Position numbers and translations under genes: made by a program
Source: Paratrimastix pyriformis
Taxonomy: Eukaryota > Preaxostyla > Paratrimastigidae
Reading direction: 5' to 3'
DNA: 64,000 bases
Assembly (NCBI GenBank): GCA_027972325.1
Contig: JAPMOS010000022.1
Location: 124,001-188,000 of the forward strand
In this document: positions 24,101 to 34,961 of the stretch, in pieces
How the letters are laid out: each line of letters begins with the position of its first letter
How positions within the stretch are numbered: the first letter of the stretch is position 1
Notes under the pieces: generated by a model
Told to the model about the DNA's origin: nothing
Databases searched by the model: none
The model's input: the letters and a program-made list of their open reading frames with translations, nothing else

Positions 24101-26248
24101 CCCACCCCGCCCACCCCGCCCCCCACCCCCGGCACATGGCCTCCGAGATCTTCACCCATCACGCTCCCTCTCCGCTCCCCTCATCTCCCACCCGCCAGAG
24201 CGCCAGGGGGCCGACGTTGCGGTCATTGTGGACCGGGTGTGCAAGTCGTGCAGCGTGCGGCTGTCCTCGACCAACACGCCCCGCATGCAGACCTTCTACC
24301 AGGTCCTGCTGCAGTACATCTGGCAGCTGGGGGCCCAGGTGCCGCTGCCCCTCGAGACGGTGCTGCCCCTGGCCCGGCCGCTGTTCGACCTGACCCAGAC
24401 CATGCCCAACTGGGCCGTCAAGTGCGCCCGCGACTACCTGCAGCGCCTCTGGAAGCTCTGCACCACCAGTCCGCAGACACCCAGTGCCCCCGCCACCCTC
24501 ATCCGCGCTCCTGCCGCCCTCCTTCCCCCACCGCCACCTGTGGTCATCATCGCTGCTTCCCCCTCGCCCCCCGCCGCCCAGCCACCCCGCCCTGCTTCCC
24601 GTCGGCCTCTGGGCTGCTGCTGCTGGCCCTCTTCGGGCGGCTGTACCCGCTGACCGACCGGCGCCACCCGGTGGTCACCCCGGCCCTGCTGCTCATGTCC
24701 CACTGCCTCGTCTACGCGGCCCCGGCCCTGGTCAGCCCCCCGGCGGGCAAGGCGGCCAGCCGTGCCTGGCTCGACGACCACACCCGGCGCTCGTGGGCCG
24801 CCGGGCTCTTCATGACCTCCGTCATGCTCCAGGTCCGTCACACACCCTCCCCCGACCCCCCTCCCTCCCCCCAAAAAGCCAAACCATCGCCAGCCGCGCC
24901 GTGCCACCTCGTCCTGACCACCACCCACCACCGCCACCCCCGGGCATGGCGCAGTACCTTGGCCCCAGCAAGCGGTTCAGCCCGGAAGCGGTCGCCTTCC
25001 TGGAGAGCCTGCTGGCCCAGGTGGAGGCGGCCCTGTGCCCCGAGGCCCTGGCCGCCCTGCCGGCCGCCGGGACCGAGGCGGCGGGCCTGTGGGCCGGCCG
25101 GATGGAGCTCAACTGGGTCAACGCCGTCCGGGGCCCCGAGGCTGCCACCGATCTGACATTCTGGTCGGCACGAGCCTCCTGGCTGGGAGGGGCGAGCCTT
25201 TCTGACTTGGCGTCTCATGCTGCCTGCCTCTGCCTGCAGCCTGACCCTGCTGGGGGCCGCCCTCCCGCTGGTGTCGCAATTCGGCCAGCTGGCGGCCGGC
25301 CAGCCGGCCCTGGGGGAGATCGTGGGGCCGCTCCACCGCGCCCTCGGCCGCATCGCCGCCAAGCTCAACGCCAAGGGCGCCCACGAGGCACACCCCATCG
25401 TCAAGGTCCCCTCCCCTCCCCGCTGGATCTGGGTTGGATCCTGAGGTGGATCCTGGGGTGGATCCTGAGGTGGATCCTGGGGTGGATCCTGAGGTGGATC
25501 CTGGGGTGGATCCTGAGGTGGATCCTGGGGTGGATCCTGAGGTGGATCCTGGGGGTGGAGGGTCGGTCGGGGTCGGGGTGAGGCCTGTGTGAGAATTGGT
25601 AGGGGGGAAGGGATGGGAAGGAGCGGACGCTCACCCGGACCGCCCCCGCTGCGCTTGTGCCTGCGCAGCACCTGCGTGGGGCTCTGAGCAACCACACGGC
25701 CGCCCTGGCGACCCAGCTGCGCGCCTTCGCCCAGCAGCGGATGCCCCTCCGCATGATCAACGTGCGCCCGGCGGCCCTGCCCACCAAGGCGCCCAAGTTC
25801 AACGAGAAGTCCGTCCCCATCCCTCCCCTCCCCTCCCTCCCCTCCCTCCCCCCTCCCTCCCTCCCTCCCCTCCCTCCCCTCCCTCCCTCCCCCCTCCCTC
25901 CCTCCCCTCCCTCCCCCCCCCCCGAGCGAATTCTCATCTCCATGTTTCCCGCCCCACTCCACCCGCCACCCGTGCCGCCTGCTGCGCGCCCAGCATGCGG
26001 GACCGCCAGCGGAGCGGACCGAGGCCAAGGCCCTGCGGGATCAGGTCAAGCGGGCCGAGAAGGGCGCCCGGCGGGAGCTGCGCAAGGACACCCACTTCGT
26101 GCAGACCAAGCGGGCCGAGGAGCGGGCCGCCCGGGACGCCGAGCGGGAGGGCAAGCTCAAGGAGCTCATGACGCTGCTCTCCCAGCAGCAGGGCGAGGGC
26201 AACGAGCTCGACAGGGAGCGCGAGAAGGCCAAGAGGAGGCGCGGCTGA
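21199..26248 (+). CDS. NOP14: Nucleolar protein 14, SSU processome
   Basis: A U3 snoRNP-associated factor needed for 18S rRNA maturation. The start ATG 21199 (MLEAKERKRLKQKEARAQ) is the first in-frame Met. The N-terminus carries the family signature: ENPFDIKRNKKKHEILG, then SRSVALQK, and FLDQRFGEGDDSLDAQT in the next exon. YDRLVRELAFAQRG with TPQEVAKAERKRLEELE matches the conserved central block. FGRLYPLTDRRHPVVTPAL and ELRKDTHFVQTKRAEERA match the C-terminal half. It ends KAKRRRG at TGA 26246-26248. A large acidic insertion in the middle includes (HE)n/(HD)n runs, a GCACCHHH patch, an (EG)n run and Lys/Ala/Pro repeats (about 22600-23150). That is longer and more repetitive than usual. About 14 introns, mostly GTCCG or GTCTG, one carrying a 26-base tandem repeat. 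Head to head with PEMT. Confidence 0.93.
22600..22790 (+). repeat. 6-base coding repeats, (CACGAG)n and (GAGGGC)n
   Basis: CACGAG/CACGAC units (about 22613-22660) encode alternating His and acidic residues. GAGGGC units (about 22724-22784) encode alternating Glu-Gly. Both keep the NOP14 frame. Confidence 0.85.
25435..25556 (+). repeat. 26-base tandem repeat in a NOP14 intron
   Basis: Alternating 13-base units TGGATCCTGAGGT and TGGATCCTGGGGT, about nine units in all. They form a near-perfect minisatellite after a GTCCC donor. Confidence 0.85.
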
Positions 26249-26730
26249 GCCCCCGCCTTCTTTACCCCCTGCGAAGGGCAAGAGGGCAATAATACCGTGC
26301 AGATTGAATTGATTGTAATTGGGGGAAAGCAGGGGAGGAGGCGGGAGAGGCGCCTGACACAACGTTGCTGGATGGGCGAGGAGGGCCAGAGAAGAGCAGG
26401 GAGGGAGGGAGGGAGGGGGAGAGAGAGAACCAACCATCGAAAACCAAACCAAACCCAAACCAAACCAAAGGGCCAGACCGACATAAATGGCAGCAGGTGC
26501 CGGGTGTCCAGCGGGGAAAAACACATCCAGAAAAAACCAAAGGGAAAAAAATTCACAGGCTTACAGGCGGGCGGGGGGGAGGGGAGGGGAGGTCATCGCT
26601 CAGGAAAATGACAGAGATGGCTTCACGCAAGGAAAAGCAATACAAACGGACGCAAACACCAAGATCACATGAGGACGGAACAAAGCGAAGAAACAAGAAC
26701 GAAATCAAAGTGGGGGGCGTGCGGGCGAGG
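26249..26730. other. Convergent intergenic region, NOP14 / GH3-like
   Basis: Purine-rich low-complexity sequence, including GGGAGGGAGGGAGG (about 26399) and an ACCAAACC-rich stretch (about 26430-26470). No gene or RNA was recognised. Confidence 0.5.
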
Positions 26731-27201
26731 TCACATCTTCTGCACCACAGCCGGGGCGACGGAGGGCGACGGGGACGGGGTCGGGGCGCAGGCGGGCGTC
26801 TCCAGGGCCCACTGGGCCAGGGCGGTCGGGTCGGAGCCGGCCAGGGAGCGCTGGTGGAGCAGGCTCCGGATCCAGTCCTTCTTGACGACGCGGGGGATCT
26901 TGGCCTGGGAGGAGGAGGCCCCGTGGGCGATCACCGCCGCCCGGACGTCCTTGAAGGTGTCGGGGCGCAGCAGGAAGCACTGCGCCTGCTGGACCTCCTT
27001 CCGCTTGCGGTCGTCCTCGTACTCGGGGTTCACCCGGCCGAAGGCCTGGTCCAGCAGCACCGCCGCCCGGGCCGGGTCCACCCCGCTCAGGTCGGGCTGG
27101 GCCTCCACGAAGACGTGGTACCGGGTGCCGCTCTGGTCGACAACCTGTGGCAGGGCAGGCGAGCCGCAAACGAGCCGGGCTTGATGAGAATCTTGCCGCC
27201 C

Positions 27202-27236
<35 letters not shown>

Positions 27237-29082
27237 TGGGGGGGGTCAGCAGACCTCGTCGATGGAGAAGTTGGTGAGGGCCAGCGGGGGGACAGTCTTC
27301 CCGGGGAGGGCCGCCTCGGCGGGGAAGCGCTCCAGGGCCGAGTGGATGGCCTCTGCGGCCTGGGCCTCAGTGGTCTTGCCGATGAAGAGCAGCATGTTGT
27401 TCCTGCAATGCAAGTGCGGACACGATGAGGTAAGGGGGGGACCGGGAGTGACGGGGCAGACCGATAGGCGAAGCGCACCGTGGCGCTGCGGCCGCGCTTC
27501 TTGGAGACCTCCAGGACGTCGCTCATCCGATAGCGGCACAGGCCCGAGGCCGTGGTCAGGACCAGCTCATACTTCTTGCCCACCTGCACAGGCCCCAACC
27601 CGCCCGCCCAGGCGCGTCGCACGTGAGTTCGTCGTGCATGGCACCCAACCGGGTCCGAACAGCATCAGTTCCAAGCAAAGGCGAACCTCGAGCTCATGCA
27701 GGAGGACCGTCTTGGGCTGAGCCTCGGCCATGTTCTCCTCGGGGATGAACTCCCAGAAGGCCGCCGAGGGGGCCACCAGGTAGTCGGCCGAGTCTGCCAC
27801 CAGGGAGAGAGCGACGATGATGCTGATGTCGGGGCAGGGCGGGGCAGACCGAATTCCTCAGGGACTCCCAGGAGGCCCTCCGAAGCCATGTACATGCTAC
27901 AAATCGCCATCAGCCCGGTGAGCGCGGGATGGCGGGGCCAGACCCGTGGATGCAGCGCACCTCGTGGAATTCCTGGATGGCCCGGTAGGCGTCGGCCATC
28001 GGCCCCCCGGCAATGACGCACATTCCGTAGCAATGCGGCCAGACGAAGCGGCCCCACTTGGTGGGGTGCGCCGCAAAGATGGCTTCCAGCTCCGCGGCCC
28101 GCTTGGGGTCGGGACGGAATGCAATCTGCTTGACGATGGCCCGATCGTGATCGTCCAGCTCGTCCATGTATGGGCACGCAACCAGCTTGCCCGCCCGCAA
28201 GTCGGCCAGCAGGCACTTTTTATGCCGGTGGATGTTCAGGTAGAAGTCCAGCATGATGTAGGCGAAGGTGCCTGGGGTAAAATGATGTGAGAACTCAAAA
28301 ATGCCAAAAATGTGAACAGACACCACAGATAGGCCAGGTGCCGGTTGGCAAGTGCCGAAACCGCGTGCACATAGTGGCGAAGAAGATCATGATGGATCGC
28401 GTAAGCTGGCCAAGAAGTCGTTGTGAGAGCAGGAGCCAGATCCTTGATGCTAATCAACCCAAAGGCAGTGATACACTGGATCATGGTCCCACCTGCGGTC
28501 ATCCCCTCTTCGGTTGTGTTCAAAATGAACGTTCCCTTTGAGGGCGAAAAATGGGCGGCAAAGACAAAAGAGTCACCGGACCTTGTTGAAGCGAGCTGCG
28601 AGACGCCAGTCCTGAAGCAACCGGCAATAAATGAGAATCAGATGGAACTTGAGGATGGCAGTTTGCTTGCGCACAACAGGAATGAGTTTGGCCTTCCCGC
28701 TGGTGCCGCTGCTCATGCAAAAGCGAAGAGGCTCCTTTGCTGTGAGAACGCCCTTCTCGCCGTTGGCCGAGCGCTCAATATAAGAACAGATCGAGTCGTA
28801 AGTAGTCAGAGGAATCTTTGCCCGGAAATCCGACACATTTTTGATGCGGGCAAAGCCCAGATCCCGACCAAAGGCAGTGTTTTGGTTTTCGCGAATATAG
28901 GACATCAAGAAGTTTCGTTGAATTGAGTCAGCCCACCTGATCTCAAGGCGAATTTTCAAAATAACGATCCACGAGAGGAATCCAAATAAGAGGTACGAAA
29001 TCACAGGTCCGATGAAAGGGGCTTTCAAGATCGTGAAGAGAACAATCAACGGTGCGCGTTGCAAACTTCCCGCAAGCGTCAT
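26731..29082 (-). CDS. GH3-domain acyl-adenylate/amide synthetase-like protein, membrane anchored
   Basis: Member of the GH3 superfamily. Plant GH3 enzymes adenylate a carboxylate and join it to an amino acid; animal GHDC has no settled function. The start is ATG 29082 (MTLAGSLQRAPLIV). The first about 45 residues are hydrophobic (APLIVLFTILKAPFIGPVIS, YLLFGFLSWIVILKI), giving one or two membrane helices. The P-loop-like CMSSGTSGKAKLIPV (about 28720) is the GH3 SSGTSxG motif. NQNTAFGRDLGFARI and FRAKIPLTTYD precede it. The C-terminal domain has YELVLTTASGLCRYRMSDVL (about 27500), the conserved GH3 TTxxGLxRYRxGDVL motif, then NNMLLFIGKTTE. It ends PAVVQKM at 26731. About seven introns, one holding a (GT)n run. 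GC is low in the first exons and high in the last. The substrate cannot be read from sequence. Confidence 0.88.
27204..27234 (-). repeat. (GT)n microsatellite in a GH3-like gene intron
   Basis: About 15 GT units on + just before the exon ending NFSIDE on the minus strand. In sense orientation this is (AC)n, near the donor side. Confidence 0.85.
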
Positions 29083-29220
29083 CCTGAATTTTTCGGTGGA
29101 GTGTACGCCCGGCAGGGTAAGGTGAACAATCTTTTTGAAACTGTGACAGCAGATGAAATGCGCCAAGAGGATGGAAGGTGAAGGATGGAGCAACACAATC
29201 CAGAGGGAAACATGGATTTC

Positions 29221-31042
29221 TCAGTGGTGACAATGATCATGACTGTCATGCCCGTGTTGACACGAGCATCCGAAACCTTGCGGTGTGCTCTCAGAAGGCG
29301 CAGGAACTTGGGCTAAGTTGAGCTGTCTCATCAAAGCCTGGAGAACCTCTGGTGGAATTTCGACTTTGCCACCATCAGGGACAGCAGGAAGATTCTCATG
29401 GAGCCCGAGAACAGCCATTGGGTCGTCCAGGAATTCCTGAGCAGCCGTGCCACCCATGTAGAGGTCGATCAATGGGGCCAAATCGGGAGCGTCCTTTCGC
29501 AGGACAAGCAATTTCTCGGCCATGACTGGGATGGGGTCCGTGCTCAAGTAGATGTCCCCCAGGCGGTGCAGATGCTCGGGGGCAGCCTGGGAGAGAAAGT
29601 GGTACCGTGGATACGAAGACGGCTATGACAGACCCTCTGAAGGAACTTGAGCGAGTCGGCGGGGAGTTCGAGATCGGGGTTTGCCGGCCAGAACTCCGCG
29701 GCCTTTTGAACGAGCGCCGACAGGCCGAGCCGCTCGAAATCCGCGTGATAATCTGCATGCAGGTCCATAGCCCATACACTTGTGATGCAGGTCGCATCCG
29801 TTCCGTCCCGTCCCGTCCCGTTCCGTCCCGTTCCCCGTTCCCCGTTCCCCGTTCCCCGTTCCCCGTTCCCCGTTCCCCGTTCCCCGTTCCCCGTTCCCCG
29901 TTCCCCGTTCCCCGTTCCCCGTTCCCCGTTCCCCGTTCCCCGTTCCCCGTTCCCCGTTCCCCGTTCCCCGTTCCCCGTTCCGTTCCCCGTTCCGTTCCCC
30001 GTTCCGTTCCCCCCGTTCTTCATCGCCACATCGTGTGTGTGTGTGTGGGGGGGGGGGGGGGGATGATGGCCATGGACGGACGGTAGTAGAGGGCCATGGC
30101 CAAGGTCACGCAGCGGACGGCCACAAGTTCGTGAGACTCGGCGTACCGCTGGAGGCCGTCCCGGATCATCCCCAAGGCAGGTAAGGCACACAGCTGCACA
30201 AGTTGTTGCAAACACGAGAGCAACCGCTCGGGCGCCGGGGCTGCAGTCGCGGTGGCGGTCGACGGTGCCGGGGTACTGAGGGCAGTGCGATGGTCCACGA
30301 AGAGCTAGCGGAGCGAAGTGGCGGTCATGCGCAGGTGGACGAAGGATGAAGAGAGTGAAAGGCGGAGGGTGTGCGAAGGGACGCCATAGTCACTCGAGGC
30401 GGACAGACCGACTGGAAGATGCCCAGCCCGCACGCGAGGACCTTGGGCTCCTCGATGTGGGGGATCATCAGCCGCTCGATGCAGAAGAGCAGCAGCTCGG
30501 GCAGGCAGGCAAGCATTCGCGCCGTGTCGTCCGAGAGGAGGCGCTCCAGGGCTTGCACAAAGCGGAACGCGAAATCACGATTGGTGGCGTGCCGAGGGGC
30601 CAAAGCCTGCAAGGCGCGGAAGGCGGCCTCGTCAACGCCTACCCGAAACGGGTTCACCTTTCCGGGAAAAAAATCGAAACAGACCCTTAGTGAGCGGAAG
30701 AGTGCAGAGAAGAAGGAAAGAAATCGAAAGATCGAGGGGGAACTGGTGCTGGCTCAAAATGGTATGCGCGTCATGAAAATTGATTTTCTCGCAGAAAAAA
30801 TCGCGTCCACTCGGACTAAGTCGCGACACATTGCGTATGGCATTGAAAGTATTGATGCAGTCGGCCACAGGAATTGCGGCGGTCATGCATTGCTGATAGG
30901 CAGCAAAAAGGGCATCCCACAACTGGGTGTTGGTCAAGAAATGTTCTTTATCCTCGCGAGCCTTGGAAAAAACCTCGAGGAAGGCCGGAAGCTGCGGGAA
31001 AAGAGGGCTGGACGCAAGAAGAGCGGTCACGAGGCTAGCCAT
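29221..31042 (-). CDS. ARM/HEAT-like helical protein with Cys/His tail, function unknown
   Basis: I do not recognise the family. ATG 31042 gives MASLVTALLASSPLFPQLPA, with an in-frame TGA directly before it. Phase-consistent exons continue VNPFRVGVDEAAFRALQALA, ERLLSDDTARMLACLPELLL, LFVDHRTALSTPAPS, LLSCLQQLVQLCALPAL, WAMDLHADYHADFERLGL and AEKLLVLRKDAPDLAPLIDL. Nearly all is predicted amphipathic helix of the kind seen in armadillo or HEAT repeats. The C-terminus GCSCQHGHDSHDHCHH could bind metal. One intron (about 29793-30088) is almost entirely a 7-base minisatellite plus a G run. The gene may start further upstream: a 67-codon ATG-initiated minus-strand frame at 31234-31437 can be spliced onto LVTALLASS through a short middle exon in phase. 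That join is unproved. Confidence 0.65.
29820..30008 (-). repeat. (CCCCGTT)n minisatellite, about two dozen copies
   Basis: Near-perfect 7-base units (AACGGGG in sense orientation) within an intron of the ARM/HEAT-like gene, degenerating at both ends into CCGTTCCGT-type variants. Confidence 0.92.
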
Positions 31043-31225
31043 TCACGCCGCAAACTCAGCTCTGTCAACTCTGTCTGTCACCACTACAGAACTCTTTCCT
31101 CACAGTAGAAGCTCTCCTGGAGGGCCTCACACATCTTTTTGCAGGGTAGCGTCCGATTTTTGGCCTGGTTCTGCCTGAAGATCGGGACCGATTGAGATCG
31201 AGGAAAAAATGCAGAGAGTGTGAAA
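31043..31225. promoter_or_regulatory. Divergent promoter, ARM/HEAT-like gene / CFAP45
   Basis: An AT-richer region between opposing start codons. If the ARM/HEAT-like gene really begins at 31437, the two 5' ends overlap instead. Confidence 0.35.
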
Positions 31226-33702
31226 ATGGTGAGTTAAAGGGAGAAAATGGATTTCCTCAGAACGTCAAAAGGCCATCCCTTTTCCCCGGACAACACGGTT
31301 CCCTCTTCCCGCATAATTTTGAACTCTGGTGACTGCCGGATTCCCCCAAGGAGTATTCCCTCAATCTCGTTCAACGTTTTTTCATGGTTTGCCGATCGTA
31401 TCTTCGGGTTCTCCTGGATTTTGTCTTGAACTAGCATTCCCGAGTTGGGACTATTCGGTCTTCACCCGCAAAGCCTGCGAGCGTCGCTCGGATTCCCGCG
31501 AGCGAGACCACGGTGCTCTCCCGGCAAGAGTTTGAAAGGATCAAAGCAGCAAGCAAACTTGTCACACCTGATCAGATTGCGCGCGAGCGGAAAGCTCTGG
31601 AAGAGACCCGAGCGGCCCAACAGGCTGCGGCCCGCGAGCGCAAGGAACGTATGATCAGAATGGAACAGGAGGCTGCCAGAAATGTTCCGCCCACCGATAT
31701 CGAAGAATCAGACAAGGTTTGCGCCTTTGCTCATCCCTCTACAATTTTTTGTCCCCCTATTGTAGAGGGAAGCTGAGGGCATTCTTGCCCGTGCCCAGAC
31801 CTTTAGTGTGGAAGGGCGCGATGAAGTTAAGAAGATGAACGAGATCATGCGCTATGCCAAATGCGCGGCGATTCGGGAGCGTCAGTTAGAGGAGAAGGTT
31901 TGCCTGCACCCCCCCCCCCCCCTCACCGCACTCCCATTTCCCCTGCCCCTGGCTGACCGATCCCCTCGCCTGCGCTGCCCGCCCTCGTCAGAAACAAAGC
32001 CGCGTGGAGGAGCGTGTCGAGGACCGGGCCTGGGCATCGCTGATGGAGGCCGACCGGCTGCGGGCCCTCACGGCCCAGGAGGAGGTGGAGCGCCAGAAGG
32101 TTGAGAAGCGCCAGGCCGACGCGAAGGTGCTACGGCAGCAGATCCACGACCGGGAGACCCAGCGGCTCCGCGAGCAGGAGGCCGCCGAGCGGGAGCGCGA
32201 GCTGATGCAGCAGCGGCTCGAGGAGGAGCGCCAGGCCGAGCTGGCAAAGGAGGAGCAGCGCCGCGTCGCAGGCAAGTCTGTCGTTTGGGGGTTGGAAGTG
32301 AAAGGGGGGAACCAGGCCGCTGGCGCCCATCATGGAGGCTGGGGTTGAAAGGGGGGAACCGTCCCGGGGTGAACGAGGGCGGAGGGAGAGGGAGGCGAGG
32401 GGTGGCTGCGCGTCCCCACGCGTTCGGCTCCTCACCCGTGCGCTCGCTTTGGCGGCTCGCTTCGCCCTCCTCTCAGGCGGCTGCTCGAGGAAGGCGCCCG
32501 GGCCAACCGCGAGGCGGCCGCGGCCAAGGAACACGAGAAGCTGGCCGAGAAGATGGAGGACCTGAAGATCGTCCAGTACGAGCGCGAGCGTGAGGTCAGC
32601 CCCCCCCCCCCCCCCCCCCCCTCTCTCTCTCCCCGCACCCCCCGCCAACCACCCATCATGGGGCACGACGACGAGGGATTTCATGGCGTGTCGGACCCGG
32701 CACTTTCCCGCCCATCAACATTACCCCCCCTAGCAACGCGAGCGGGAGCGGGAGGAGGAGCAGGTCCGCATCAAGGCCGAGAAGGAGATGGAGACGTGCC
32801 GCCTGCGCGCCATGCAGGAGAAAGTCCGTGCCCCCGGTGGCCCCCCCCCCCCCCCCCCCGTGATTTCCCTCTCCCCCCGCTTTGCGCTCACTCGGGTGCG
32901 GGGGCGGCGGCATGGATGCACACAGGCGATCGACAAGCAGGCCATCCGGGACTCCCTGCTGGCCCGGCGGGCTCAGGAGAAGTCCGAGCGCGAGTGGCGG
33001 GCCAAGCAGAAGGCCGAGGCCGAGAAGGCGGCCGCCATGCAGGCCGACCTGGCCCGGGCACGCGAGGACCAGATCCGCGCTCGCGAAAACGCCCTCCGGG
33101 AGGCCGTCATTATGGTCCGCACCGCACCCGCCGCCCGCTTGCCAGCCGCCTGTCACTGCGGGGGTCCTTCGCCTTTGGGAACGTGCGCTCACCCACCTGC
33201 CTTCGCTCCCCTGCATCCGGATCGGCCCCACTCGGCCCCCAGGAGAAGGTGGACTTCGAGCGGGCCCTGCAGGTCCAGCGCAGCTCGGCTGAGGACGAGG
33301 AGCGCCGGGCGGCCGAGGCCAACGAGCGGGCCCTCCGCAACCAGCAAGCCGTGCGGGTCCGCCCTCCCCCCCGGTGGATCTTCCTCCTCGGCCGCGCATT
33401 TCTCTCACCTCGGGAATGTCGGGGTCCCCGGGGTTGACTCGGCCCACAGGACCAAATCGAGAGCACTCGCGAGCGGTTCGAGCGCGAGCGCGCCCAGAAG
33501 CTGGCCGAAGGGGAGGCCCTCCGCAGGCGCATGGCCCAGGAGAAGGAGGTCGTCGAGCGGGCCCGCCGGGAGAAAATCGAGGCCCTCCGGCAGGAAGGTC
33601 AGCGGTGTGAACGACCCCGTCCTATCCTCACACGTCTTGGGTATATCCTCCACAGGCATACCGGAGAAGTACATGGCCGATCTGGCCCGGAGCAAATTTT
33701 AA
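31226..33702 (+). CDS. CFAP45: Cilia- and flagella-associated protein 45
   Basis: A microtubule inner protein of ciliary doublets (also CCDC19, TPH domain). The proposed start is unusual. ATG 31226-31228 is followed at once by a GTGAGT donor, and a TAG acceptor at 31434 opens the frame leading to TVLSRQEFERIKAASKLVT in phase. The family blocks follow in order: ERKALEETRAAQQAAARERK, EVKKMNEIMRYAKCAAIRE, a long Glu/Arg-rich coiled coil (QEEVERQKVEKRQADAK, AEKEMETCRLRAMQEK, LLARRAQEKSEREWRAKQ, EKVDFERALQVQR) and the conserved ending GIPEKYMADLARSKF. About nine introns, GTCCG/GTCTG or GTTTG donors, several with poly-C before the acceptor. It belongs with LC8 and CCDC146 in this window as axonemal machinery. 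Confidence 0.92.
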
Positions 33703-33875
33703 CTCAGCCCCATAAGATTCCCTCTTCTCCCTTCTCCCAGTTTTTTTTCCTTCTTTCTGTATCATCGTCTTTTTTTGAACACGACCTCGCCGACTTGCGC
33801 CTTGGGTGTCAAACTGGTCGGTCGCTTCCTCCAAGGACCCATTCCAGGACGCAGGGAAGCCGCGCGCAGCCAGGT

Positions 33876-34961
33876 ATGCGCGATGCGTCCATCTTTGTGA
33901 CGCTGCTGCAGATCCCAGTCACCTCTTGTATCATCGGCATTCTCGCTGTGACTGCGATTCTACTTTGGTGGCAGGGGATCACCATAGATCGTATCGGTTT
34001 GAACCACTCCCGAGTGTTTCGGCACAGAGAGTGGTGGCGTGCCGGAATTGCGACTTTCTCCCATCTTTCCATCATTCACCTGATTTTCAACTGCGCCACT
34101 GTCTACTCCTATCAGCATCTCGAGAGAGCGCTTGGCGCCCGGATTTACTTGAGAGATCATCTGGTCCTGGTGATGGGCACGCCGATTTTGATTCTCCTTG
34201 TACAGCACGCTGTGAAGCACTTTTCCGTGCCGCATTACAATGATTATTTTGTGGATACATACGCCATCGGATTTTCCAGGTCTGCCGCTCCACGCGCCAC
34301 ATGCCCCCTGACAGTCTGCAGTGTGGCATTTGGAATGATGATGCGATCTGCACTACTCATGGCGAGGCAGCAGATCACATATCTTTTTTTCCGGCTCCCG
34401 GCCCCGACGGCCCCGTTCCTGTCGCTCATGCTGAGCTCGGTGCTCATCCCGCAGAGCAGCTTCCTGGGGCACCTGGTTGGCATCATCATGGGGTGCCTCC
34501 TGAGCATACCCTTCGTCTCGGATGCTCTTTCTCTCTACTGGACCCTCTGCGCCACCATCTTGTCCGCACGTCCATCGCTTCCTGCTTCCCTCACCGTATT
34601 TTCCTGGAGACAGGGCGCTGTTCCTCGTGATATCTTCTCTGGGCGAGACGGCCCCAAGGGGATTTCGGTGGTGGAACCGAGAAGAATCCTCCCTTCCTCA
34701 CCAGGAGGGCAGACGCCGCCCTCTTCCCCCTCCCCCTCTCCTCCAGCCTCCCCCTCTTCACCATCCCCCTCCTTCAGTGCCACTAGCACCTCCATCCATT
34801 TCTCGCGGACCACTTCCCCCGTTCCTCGTGGGAGATCGTCTGCCATCCCTCGGGGCAAACCCACCCGCACAATAAGACCTGCCGTCCGTGTTGCGTTGAT
34901 GAATAAATACAAAAAGGAGGAGTGGGTGGAAAAAATAGTGGGCGGTGTCACCCAGCCTTGA
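33876..34961 (+). CDS. Rhomboid-family intramembrane serine protease
   Basis: Predicted six-helix membrane protease. It starts at ATG 33876 (MRDASIFVTLLQIPV). HREWWRAG is the WR motif. SHLSIIHLIFN gives the HxxxxHxxxN motif of helix 2. A single intron (about 34280-34320, GTCTG donor) interrupts the catalytic helix: spliced, it reads YAIGFSSVAFGMMM, so the GxSG site is GFSS, with the nucleophilic Ser kept and the last Gly replaced. GHLVGIIMG supplies the catalytic His. The tail is Ser/Pro-rich and basic (about 110 residues), probably cytosolic, and ends KIVGGVTQP. The family cleaves membrane proteins in ER, Golgi or mitochondria; the compartment is not evident here. The last 14 bases of coding sequence overlap the end of the opposite-strand LC8 gene. 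Confidence 0.85.
   Translation: MRDASIFVTLLQIPVTSCIIGILAVTAILLWWQGITIDRIGLNHSRVFRHREWWRAGIATFSHLSIIHLIFNCATVYSYQHLERALGARIYLRDHLVLVMGTPILILLVQHAVKHFSVPHYNDYFVDTYAIGFSRSAAPRATCPLTVCSVAFGMMMRSALLMARQQITYLFFRLPAPTAPFLSLMLSSVLIPQSSFLGHLVGIIMGCLLSIPFVSDALSLYWTLCATILSARPSLPASLTVFSWRQGAVPRDIFSGRDGPKGISVVEPRRILPSSPGGQTPPSSPSPSPPASPSSPSPSFSATSTSIHFSRTTSPVPRGRSSAIPRGKPTRTIRPAVRVALMNKYKKEEWVEKIVGGVTQP

Noticed and set aside
22305-24155. 616-codon minus-strand frame rich in Leu and Val
   Set aside because: Reverse complement of the acidic NOP14 repeats; hydrophobicity comes from antisense Glu codons.
31247-31429. Plus-strand 60-codon frame MDFLRTSKG...
   Set aside because: It cannot be joined in phase to CFAP45 and looks less protein-like than the antisense frame at the same place.
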